64,000 bases of DNA from Xenophilus sp. E41 (GTDB taxonomy: Bacteria > Pseudomonadota > Gammaproteobacteria > Burkholderiales > Burkholderiaceae_C). Shown here one piece after another: positions 7,603-16,111 of the stretch. The position numbers and the translations under genes were made by a program. The stretch's first letter is position 1. Each line of letters begins with the position of its first letter. The notes under the pieces were generated by a model. That model did not search any database, was not told the origin of the DNA, and worked only from the letters and a program-made list of their open reading frames with translations. The DNA is taken from NCBI RefSeq assembly GCF_003671765.1, contig NZ_QPIB01000007.1, positions 62,001 through 126,000 on the forward strand, written 5' to 3'.

Positions 7603-9189
7603 ATGAATTTCAAGAAGAAAGTGGCCGCAGCGGCCGTCCTGTCTGGGCTTGCAGCTACAAGTTTGATAGCAAATGCCCAGACCATCCGCATTGCGAACCA
7701 GGGCGATGCGCTGTCGATGGACCCGCACTCGCTCAATGAATCGCTGCAGCTGTCGACCACCGCCAACGTCTACGAGACGCTCACCGGTCGCAACAAGGAC
7801 CTGAGCCTGGCGCCGCTGCTGGCGACGAGCTGGAAGCAGGTCTCGCCCGCCGTGTGGCGCTTCGAGCTGCGCAAGGGCGTCAAATTCCACGACGGCACTC
7901 CCTTCACCGCGGACGACGTGCTCTTCAGCCTGGCCCGCGCCTCGGGTGACGGCTCGGACATGAAGAGCAACACCAACGACATCAAGGAAGTGCGCAAGGT
8001 CGACGACTTCACGGTCGACATCGAGACCAAGGCCCCCTTCCCGGTGCTGCCCGACGTGCTCTCCACCGTGATGATCATGAGCAAGAAGTGGTGCATCGAG
8101 AACAAGGCCGAGAAGCCGGTGGACCGCCGCAAGGGCATCGAGAACACCGCCTCCTTCAAGGCCAACGGCACGGGCCCGTACAAGCTGCGCGAGCGCCAGC
8201 CGAACGTGCGCACGGTCTTCGTCCGCAACACCGCCTACTGGGGCAAGATCGAAGGCAACGCGCAGGAGGTGGTCTTCACCCCCATCGCCAACCCCGCCAC
8301 GCGCGTGGCCGCGCTGGTGTCGGGCGAGGTCGACGTGATGGAACCCATCCCGGTGCAGGACATCCCGCGCGTGAACGCCAGCCCCAACGCACGCGCCGTC
8401 GTCGGTCCCGAGCTGCGCACCATCTTCCTGGGCATGGACCAGAAGCGCGACGAACTGCTGTACTCCAGCGTGAAGGGCAAGAACCCCTTCAAGGACAAGC
8501 GCGTGCGCCAGGCCTTCTACCAGGCCATCGACATCAACGCAATCCAGCGCACCGTGATGCGCGGCGCGGCACGCCCCACGGGCCTCATGGTCGGCCCCGG
8601 CATCAACGGCTGGACCGAGGCTCAGGACAAGCGCCTCCCCTTCGATCCCGACGGCGCGAAGAAGCTCCTGGCCGATGCGGGCTACCCGAACGGCTTCGAG
8701 GTCACGATGAACTGCCCGAACGACCGCTACGTCAACGACGCACAGGTCTGCCAGGCGGTGGCTGCCAACCTCGCACGCGTCGGCGTGAAGATCAACCTGG
8801 CCGCCGAGACCAAGGGCACCTACTTCCCCAAGATCCTGCGCCGCGACACCAGCTTCTACATGCTGGGCTGGACCCCGTCGACCTACGACTCGCACAACGC
8901 GATGAATGCGCTGATGCGCTGCCCGGACGACAAGACCGGCGACGGCCAGTTCAACCTCGGGTCGTACTGCAACCCGAAGTTCGACGAGCTCACCGTGAAG
9001 GTCCAGTCCGAGACCGACAAGGCCAAGCGCGACGCCATGATCAAGGAGGCCTTCCAGGTCCATTCGGACGACATCGGCCACCTGCCGCTGTACCAGCAGT
9101 CGCTGGCCTGGGGCGTGAGCAAGAAGGTCGAGCTGGTGCAGATGGCCGACAACTACATGCCCTTCAAGTGGATGAGCATCAAGCCTTGA
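7603..9189 (+). CDS. ABC transporter substrate-binding protein, family 5 (second paralogue)
   Basis: A 528-aa DppA/OppA-type binding protein, paralogous to 3571-5154 (shared FADDV, GTGPY, YWGK, MDQ-RDEL, VKGKNP and QAIDINA blocks). The signal peptide MNFKKKVAAAAVLSGLAATS precedes LIANAQ; the start follows AGGAG. The DNA at 7608-7670, which encodes most of this signal peptide, aligns without gaps to a 63-bp repeat found between genes elsewhere in the window and includes an ATA codon that is rare in this GC-rich context. Two binding proteins in one operon suggest two ligand ranges served by one channel; the ligands are unknown. Confidence 0.92.
   Translation: MNFKKKVAAAAVLSGLAATSLIANAQTIRIANQGDALSMDPHSLNESLQLSTTANVYETLTGRNKDLSLAPLLATSWKQVSPAVWRFELRKGVKFHDGTPFTADDVLFSLARASGDGSDMKSNTNDIKEVRKVDDFTVDIETKAPFPVLPDVLSTVMIMSKKWCIENKAEKPVDRRKGIENTASFKANGTGPYKLRERQPNVRTVFVRNTAYWGKIEGNAQEVVFTPIANPATRVAALVSGEVDVMEPIPVQDIPRVNASPNARAVVGPELRTIFLGMDQKRDELLYSSVKGKNPFKDKRVRQAFYQAIDINAIQRTVMRGAARPTGLMVGPGINGWTEAQDKRLPFDPDGAKKLLADAGYPNGFEVTMNCPNDRYVNDAQVCQAVAANLARVGVKINLAAETKGTYFPKILRRDTSFYMLGWTPSTYDSHNAMNALMRCPDDKTGDGQFNLGSYCNPKFDELTVKVQSETDKAKRDAMIKEAFQVHSDDIGHLPLYQQSLAWGVSKKVELVQMADNYMPFKWMSIKP
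7608..7670 (+). repeat. 63-bp dispersed repeat, copy inside a signal-peptide coding region
   Basis: It begins TTTCAAG and ends in the 17-mer GCTACAAGTTTGATAGC. Compared with the reverse complement of 50916-50978, about 39 of the first 52 positions match without any gap. It is read in frame as part of a signal peptide. Confidence 0.5.
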
Positions 9190-9286
9190 TGCCCTGCCGC
9201 TCCGGCCCCGAGCGGCCGGCCGGCTGACCCAGCGGGCCGCCAGGTCCTTCACGCCCCCGAGTGCGGCCCGCGTCTTCCCCTTCACG

Positions 9287-10198
9287 ATGACCAAGACCCT
9301 CGCCCGCTGGTTCGACAGCGATGTCGGCTACAGCTTTCGCACCTCGCCCGTCGCCGTCGCGGCGGCGCTGATCGCCTTCGTGTGCATCTTCTGCTCGGTG
9401 TTCGCCGGGTGGGTCGCGCCGCACGACCCCTTCAACCTCGCCTCCCTGGAGCTGGGCGACGCGCGGCTGCCGCCGGCGTGGTCCGAGGGCGGCAGCACCA
9501 AGTACCTGCTGGGCACCGACGACCAGGGCCGCGACATCCTCTCGGCGCTGATCTACGGCGCCCGCATCTCGCTGATCGTCGGCGTGGTGTCGGTGCTGCT
9601 GTCGGTCTTCATCGGCGTGCTGCTGGGCCTGCTGGCGGGCTTCCTGGGCGGCTGGCTCGACTCCTTCCTCATGCGCCTGTGCGACGTGATGCTGTCCTTC
9701 CCCCCCATCCTGGTGGCGTTGCTGATCGCCGGCGTCGGCCGGGCGCTGTTCCCCAACGCGCACGAGTCCCTCGCCTTCGGCGTGCTCATCATCTCGATCA
9801 CGCTCACCGGCTGGGTGCAGTACGCGCGCACGGTGCGCGGCTCGACCATGGTGGAGCGCAACAAGGAATACGTGCAGGCGGCCCGCGTCACCGGCGTGGC
9901 GCCGCTGCGCATCATGCTGCGCCACGTGCTGCCCAACGTGACCGGGCCGGTGCTGGTGCTGGCCACCATCCAGGTGGCCACGGCCATCATCACCGAGGCC
10001 ACGCTGTCCTTCCTGGGCGTGGGCGTGCCGCCCACTTCGCCGTCGTTGGGCACGCTCATCCGCGTTGGCAACGACTACCTGTTCTCGGGCGAGTGGTGGA
10101 TCACCGTGTTCCCCGGCCTCATGCTGGTGCTCATCGCCCTGTCGGTGAACCTGCTGGGCGACTGGCTGCGCGACGCGCTCAACCCCCGCCTGCGCTGA
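9287..10198 (+). CDS. ABC transporter permease, DppC type
   Basis: A 303-aa inner-membrane permease of the DppC/OppC family, partner of the DppB-type protein at 5289-6269. It shows the N-terminal cytoplasmic tail and first helix, the periplasmic segment with YLLGTDDQGRDILSALIYGA (a DppC hallmark), several further helices, the EAA loop EYVQAARVTGVAPLRIMLRH, and the terminal GDWLRDALNPRLR. The 97-nt gap to the preceding binding protein has no terminator-like hairpin with a T-run; the ATPase gene follows after 19 nt. Confidence 0.94.
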   Translation: MTKTLARWFDSDVGYSFRTSPVAVAAALIAFVCIFCSVFAGWVAPHDPFNLASLELGDARLPPAWSEGGSTKYLLGTDDQGRDILSALIYGARISLIVGVVSVLLSVFIGVLLGLLAGFLGGWLDSFLMRLCDVMLSFPPILVALLIAGVGRALFPNAHESLAFGVLIISITLTGWVQYARTVRGSTMVERNKEYVQAARVTGVAPLRIMLRHVLPNVTGPVLVLATIQVATAIITEATLSFLGVGVPPTSPSLGTLIRVGNDYLFSGEWWITVFPGLMLVLIALSVNLLGDWLRDALNPRLR

Positions 10199-10217
10199 CG
10201 ACGAAGGACACGCCACC

Positions 10218-11284
10218 ATGAGCCTGCTCCAGGTCAAGAACCTCGTCGTCGAATTCCCCTCCCGCCGCGGCACGCTGCGCGCGCTGGACGACATTTCCTT
10301 CGACATCGCACCGGGCGAGATCCTCGGCGTGGTCGGCGAGTCGGGTGCCGGCAAGTCGCTCACCGGCGCCGCCATCATCGGCCTGCTCGAGCCGCCGGGT
10401 CGCGTGGCCGGCGGCGAAATCGTGCTCGAGGGCCAGCGCATCGACAACCTCGGTTTCGAGCAGATGCGTCACATCCGCGGGCGCAAGATCGGCGCGATCT
10501 TCCAGGACCCGCTGACTTCGCTGAATCCGCTCTACACCGTCGGCCGCCAGCTGGTCGAGACCATCCGCACCCACCTGCAGGTGAGCGACGCCGAGGCGCG
10601 CCGCCGCGCGATCGATCTGCTCAAGGACACCGGCATCCCGGCGGCCGAGCAGCGCATCGACCATTTCCCGCACCAGTTCTCCGGCGGCATGCGCCAGCGC
10701 GTGGTGATCGCCCTGGCGCTGGCGGCCGAGCCCAAGCTCATCGTGGCCGACGAGCCCACCACGGCACTCGACGTCTCGATCCAGGCGCAGATCATCCAGC
10801 TGCTCAAGCGCCTGTGCCACGAGCGCGGCGCTGCCGTGATGCTCATCACGCACGACCTGGGCGTGATCGCCGAGACCTGCGACCGCGTGGCCGTCATGTA
10901 CGCCGGCCGCGTGGCCGAGATCGGGCCGGTGCACGAGGTGATCCACCAGCCGGCACACCCGTACACGGGCGGCCTGATGGCGTCGATCCCCGACATGGCC
11001 AGCGACCGCGAGCGCCTGAACCAGATCGATGGCGCCATGCCGCGGCTCAACGCCATCCCCCGAGGCTGTGCCTACAACCCACGCTGCCCGCGCGCCTTCG
11101 ACCGCTGCCTGGTGGAGCGCCCCGAATTGATGAACGCCGGCGCCACGCACGCCGCCTGCTGGCTGCACGACGCCGCCGACCCCCACCGCGGGCAGGGCGC
11201 GGTCGCGGCGCAGCACGAGCGCGAACGCGCCGCCGGCGAGCGCGCCGCGCCCGACGCCGCCGAACCCCTGCCGGAGGTGCAGCC

Positions 11285-11288
<4 letters not shown>
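10218..11288 (+). CDS. ABC transporter ATP-binding protein, DppD/OppD type
   Basis: A 356-aa ATPase energising the peptide-type importer. Walker A GESGAGKS (about residue 40), Q-loop IFQDPLTSLNP, signature SGGMRQR, Walker B LIVADEPTTALD and switch His in LITHDLG are all present. The C-terminal oligopeptide-transporter domain carries the cysteine spacing CAYNPRCPRAFDRC that binds an Fe-S cluster in some homologues. About 25 residues after it are a low-complexity charged/Ala tail. Its TGA overlaps the ATG of the next ATPase (ATGA). Confidence 0.95.
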
Positions 11289-12337
<1,049 letters not shown>

Positions 12338-12454
12338 GGCGCCCTGCCGGGCCGGCGCCGGGGCGCAGCTTCGTCGCTGCGTGTGCGCAAACGCACAGCC
12401 CGTGCGCGGCGTCTGCGGCACAGTCGGTCGATCCGCGACCGATGCCTTGACCGT

Positions 12455-13375
12455 ATGCAGCCCGATCTTCTGCCGCCCTTGCCCGCCACCGACTTCGCAT
12501 GGAGCCGCCGGCGCTGGCTGGGCTCCGCGCTGGGGGCGACGGCTGCTCTGGCCGCCATGGCCGGCGGCGTCCACGCGGCCACCCAGGGTGCGACGCGCCG
12601 CATGCCCGTCATCTTCATCGGCCACGGTTCGCCGATGAACGCGCTCGCCGACAACGCCTTCACGCGCCGCCTCGCGGCGTGGGGCCGGGAGCTGCCGCGG
12701 CCCTCGGCCATCCTCAGCGTCTCGGCGCACTGGCTGAGCCGCGGTGCGACGGGTGTCGGCGTCCAGGCGCAGCCGAAGACCATCCACGACTTCGGCGGCT
12801 TCCCGCAGGCCCTGTTCGACATGCAGTACCCGGCCCCCGGGCATCCGGTCCTGGCGCAGGAAACGGTCGGTGTGGTGCGGCAGGCGCCGGTGGTGGCCAC
12901 GGAGCAATGGGGCCTGGACCACGGCACCTGGACGGTGCTGCGCCACCTCTACCCGAAGGCCGACGTGCCGGTGTTCCAGCTGAGCATCGACTACGACAAG
13001 CCCCCGGCCTTCCACTACGCCGTGGGTCGCGACCTGGCCGCGCTGCGCGATCGGGGCGTGCTCGTGATGGGCAGCGGCAACGTGGTGCACAACCTGCGCG
13101 CCACCGATCGCGGAACGCCCGACGGTCCGGTCGCGAGCCGTCCCTGGGCGCAGTCCTTCGACGATGCGGTCAAGGCCGCGCTCGCGGGCCGCGACGACCG
13201 GGCCCTGATCGATCATGGCCGCCTGCCCGGTGCCGACATGGCCACGGCCATGCCGGACCATTACTACCCTTTCCTCTGCGCGCTGGGCGCCGCCGGAGCC
13301 TCGGAGCGCGCCCGGACCACCTACGAGGGTTTCCAGTCCGGCACGCTCAGCATGCGCTGCGTGCAGTTCGGCTAG
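12455..13375 (+). CDS. Class III extradiol ring-cleavage dioxygenase (DODA/YgiD-like) with Tat signal
   Basis: A 306-aa protein of the 4,5-DOPA dioxygenase extradiol family (LigB superfamily), which uses a metal ion to open catechol rings. Conserved blocks include IFIGHGSPMNAL, VSAHWLSRGA, TIHDFGGFP, GLDHGTWTVL and GSGNVVHNLR, with the metal-binding histidines. Unusually, it begins with SRRRWLGSALGATAALAAMA, a twin-arginine signal peptide, so export of the folded protein to the periplasm is predicted, whereas characterised YgiD is cytoplasmic. The start at 12455 is the ATG giving a normal Tat signal; the upstream in-frame start at 12383 adds only Arg-rich residues. It is convergent with zwf (13-bp gap). 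Confidence 0.85.
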   Translation: MQPDLLPPLPATDFAWSRRRWLGSALGATAALAAMAGGVHAATQGATRRMPVIFIGHGSPMNALADNAFTRRLAAWGRELPRPSAILSVSAHWLSRGATGVGVQAQPKTIHDFGGFPQALFDMQYPAPGHPVLAQETVGVVRQAPVVATEQWGLDHGTWTVLRHLYPKADVPVFQLSIDYDKPPAFHYAVGRDLAALRDRGVLVMGSGNVVHNLRATDRGTPDGPVASRPWAQSFDDAVKAALAGRDDRALIDHGRLPGADMATAMPDHYYPFLCALGAAGASERARTTYEGFQSGTLSMRCVQFG

Positions 13376-13388
13376 CGCGGGCCGGCGG

Positions 13389-14864
13389 CTACTGCTCCTC
13401 GCTCCAGGCGAAGCCGTCGCGCGCGATCATCGCGCTCGACGCGCTGGGGCCCCAGGTGCCGGCCGCGTAGGGGCGCGGCGCCCCGTCGGTCTGCCAGCTG
13501 TCGATCAGCGGTTCCACCCAGCGCCACGCCTCTTCCTGCTCGTCGGCGCGCACGAAGAGGTTCAGCCGGCCGTCGATCACGTCGAGCAGCAGGCGCTCGT
13601 AGGCGCCCACGCGCTCGGTGCCGAAGCGCTTGTCGAAGTCCAGGTCGAGCTGCACCGGCGCCAGCGGCAGCATGCCCGCGCGCACGCCGCCCTTGGTGCT
13701 CAGACGCTGGTCCTGCGCCTGGGCCAGCAGGTGCAGTTCCAGGCCGTCCTTGGGCTGCAGGTTGATCACCAGCTTGTTGGCCACGCCCGTGGGCGTGCGG
13801 AAGATGGCGTGCGGCGTGGCGCGGAAGTTGATCTCGATGCGCGCGTCGCGCGAGGCCAGGCGCTTGCCGGTGCGGATGTAGATCGGCACGCCGGCCCAAC
13901 GCCAGTTCTCGATCTCGGTGCGCAGCGCGACGAAGGTCTCGGTGTGGCTCGCCGGGTCGACGCCGGGTTCCTCGCGGTAGCCGGGCACGCGCTCGCCGTA
14001 GGCCGTGCCGGCCACGTACTGCCCCCGCACCGCATGCAGGCCGAGCGTTTCGGGCGTCCAGCGTGCGAGTGAACGCAGCACCTTCAGCTTCTCGTCGCGG
14101 ATGGCATCGGCATGGGCATTGATCGGCGGCTCCATCGCGATCGCGCACAGCACCTGCAGCGCGTGGTTCTGGACCATGTCGCGCAGCGCGCCGGTCTGGT
14201 CGTAGAAGCCGCCGCGCTTTTCGACGCCCACTTCCTCGGCGATGGTGATCTGGATATTGGCGATGTGCTCGCGGCGCCAGATGGGCTCGAACAGCGCATT
14301 GCCGAAGCGCATCGCGAACAGGTTCTGCACCGACGGCTTGCCCAGGTAGTGGTCGATGCGGAAGATCTGGTTCTCGTGCAGCACCTTGCCCACCGCGGCG
14401 TTGATCGCGCGGTTCGAAGCCAGGTCGTGGCCCAGCGGTTTCTCGAGCACCACGCGGGTGTTCGGGCCGTTCAGTCCCGCGGCGGCGATCTGCTCGACCG
14501 TCTGCGTGAACAGGGCCGGCGCCGTGGCCACGTACATCACCACCGTGTCGGCGTTGCGCGACTTCAGCATGTCGGCCAGGCGTGCATAGTCGGCCGGCTT
14601 GGACAGGTCCAGCCGCAGGTAGTGCAGCATCGAGGCGAACTTCGCGAACTCCTCCTCGCTGGGCCGCTTGGCGCCCTCGACCGCCTTGAAGCGCGACGCG
14701 ATGAGGTCGCGGTACTGGTCGTCGGACAGGTCGTCGCGCGCCACGCCGATGATGCGGCCGCCCTCGGGCAGGCTGCCGTGGCGGAAGGCCTGGAACAGGG
14801 CGGGCATCAGCTTGCGCCACGCGAGGTCGCCGGTGCCGCCGAACAGAACAAGATCGAAACTCAT
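13389..14864 (-). CDS. zwf: Glucose-6-phosphate 1-dehydrogenase
   Basis: Oxidises glucose 6-phosphate to 6-phosphogluconolactone with NAD(P)+, the entry step of the oxidative pentose phosphate and Entner-Doudoroff routes. The 491-aa length equals that of the E. coli enzyme. Visible are the N-terminal nucleotide-binding FGGTGDLAWRKLMPALF, the EKPLGHDLASN segment and the active-site signature FRIDHYLGKPSVQNL. No pgl or edd gene is adjacent; zwf stands alone here, divergent from an iron-type ABC operon, while tal and pgi lie about 7 kb away on the other strand. Confidence 0.97.
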   Translation of the reverse strand: MSFDLVLFGGTGDLAWRKLMPALFQAFRHGSLPEGGRIIGVARDDLSDDQYRDLIASRFKAVEGAKRPSEEEFAKFASMLHYLRLDLSKPADYARLADMLKSRNADTVVMYVATAPALFTQTVEQIAAAGLNGPNTRVVLEKPLGHDLASNRAINAAVGKVLHENQIFRIDHYLGKPSVQNLFAMRFGNALFEPIWRREHIANIQITIAEEVGVEKRGGFYDQTGALRDMVQNHALQVLCAIAMEPPINAHADAIRDEKLKVLRSLARWTPETLGLHAVRGQYVAGTAYGERVPGYREEPGVDPASHTETFVALRTEIENWRWAGVPIYIRTGKRLASRDARIEINFRATPHAIFRTPTGVANKLVINLQPKDGLELHLLAQAQDQRLSTKGGVRAGMLPLAPVQLDLDFDKRFGTERVGAYERLLLDVIDGRLNLFVRADEQEEAWRWVEPLIDSWQTDGAPRPYAAGTWGPSASSAMIARDGFAWSEEQ

Positions 14865-14973
14865 GAGGCCAGGGTCCGTGAAAAGTGCCGTCCAAAAGCG
14901 GCTGTCTGCCGTGCGACTTTAATGGTAGTTCCACGGATGACCGATACCGGCTTGCACGGCTAAGCTACGCGCC

Positions 14974-15007
14974 GGCCCGCCGGCCCGCCGGGCCATTTTT
15001 TATTTTT
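14974..15007 (+). terminator. Terminator-like hairpin in the leader of the iron-type ABC operon
   Basis: GGCCCG (14974-14979) pairs with CGGGCC (14989-14994) and is followed by a T-rich ATTTTTTATTTTT tract, 22 nt before the binding-protein start. No plus-strand gene lies just upstream, so it would act as a leader attenuator if real. The stem is only 6 bp. Confidence 0.35.
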
Positions 15008-15028
15008 CCAGCAGGGTGTGAGTCCTCC

Positions 15029-16048
15029 ATGAACAAGCGTTTCAAGATCCTGGTCGCCGGTGCGGCGCTCGCCGCGGCCTTCGGTGCCTCGGCCCAGCAG
15101 GTCAACGTCATCTGCTCGGTGCAGGCCGACTGGTGCAACATGATCGCCACGGTCTACGCGCGCACCACGGGCGTCAAGATCAACCTGGCGCTCAAGGGCT
15201 CGGGCGAGGCGCTGGCCCAGCTCATCGCCGAGAAGGACAACCCCAAGACCGACGTCTGGTTCGGCGGCACGGGCGATCCGCACCTGCAGGCCGCTGAACA
15301 AGGCCTGACGCTCGAGTACAAGTCGCCCTCGCTGCCGCAGCTGTACCCCTGGGCGCAGCAGCAGGCCGAGCAGTCGGGCTTCAAGACCGTCGGCATCTAT
15401 TCGGGGCCGCTGGGCTTCGGCTACAACACCGAGCTGCTCGCCAAGAAGAAGCTGCCCGTGCCGCGCAGCTGGGCCGACCTGCTCAAGCCCGAGTACAAGG
15501 GCGACATCCAGGTCGCCAACCCCGCCTCCAGCGGGACTGCCTACACCATGATCGCCACGCTGGTGCAGCTCATGGGCGAGGACAAGGCCTTCGACTACCT
15601 CAAGGCCCTGCACAGGAACGTCGGCCAGTACACGCGCTCGGGCACCGGTCCCATCAAGGCCGTGGCGCGCGGCGAGACCGCGGTGTCGATCAGCTTCGTG
15701 CACGACGCGCCGCAGGAAAAGATGCAGGGCTTCCCCGTCGAGACCGTCACGCCCTCCGAAGGCACTGGCGCCGAGATCGGTTCCATGAGCATCATCAAGG
15801 GCGCGCGCAACCTCGACCAGGCCAAGAAGTTCTACGAATGGGCGCTGACGCCTGCCGCGCAGGCCTTCGGCGCCGCGGCCAAGCAGTACCAGCTGCCCTC
15901 GAACAAGGCCACGGTGGTCGACCCCAACGTGCCCGACTTCAAGAAGATCAAGCTGATCAACTACGACTACAAGAAGTACGGCGCCAGCGCCGAGCGCCGC
16001 CGCCTGATCGCCCGCTGGGAAAAAGAGGTCAACTCGATCCCCCGTTAA
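15029..16048 (+). CDS. ABC transporter substrate-binding protein, iron(III)/FbpA-AfuA type
   Basis: A 339-aa periplasmic binding protein of the SBP_bac_1/FbpA group. The signal peptide is MNKRFKILVAGAALAAAFGA, with mature start near QQVNVICSVQADWC. The body contains DVWFGGTGDPHLQAAEQ, GFGYNTELLAKK, ANPASSGTAYTM and SISFVHDA, typical of the family that binds ferric iron or, in related branches, 2-aminoethylphosphonate or other anions. The start at 15029 gives the clean signal peptide. The permease follows after 63 nt and the ATPase at 18457. Transport class is firm; iron as the substrate is an inference from family resemblance only. Confidence 0.9.
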   Translation: MNKRFKILVAGAALAAAFGASAQQVNVICSVQADWCNMIATVYARTTGVKINLALKGSGEALAQLIAEKDNPKTDVWFGGTGDPHLQAAEQGLTLEYKSPSLPQLYPWAQQQAEQSGFKTVGIYSGPLGFGYNTELLAKKKLPVPRSWADLLKPEYKGDIQVANPASSGTAYTMIATLVQLMGEDKAFDYLKALHRNVGQYTRSGTGPIKAVARGETAVSISFVHDAPQEKMQGFPVETVTPSEGTGAEIGSMSIIKGARNLDQAKKFYEWALTPAAQAFGAAAKQYQLPSNKATVVDPNVPDFKKIKLINYDYKKYGASAERRRLIARWEKEVNSIPR

Positions 16049-16111
16049 TGGCGGCCGTGCGGGCCGCGCCCTGCGTGACGGCATCCGCGCGAACTTCCGG
16101 AGTCGTCGTCC

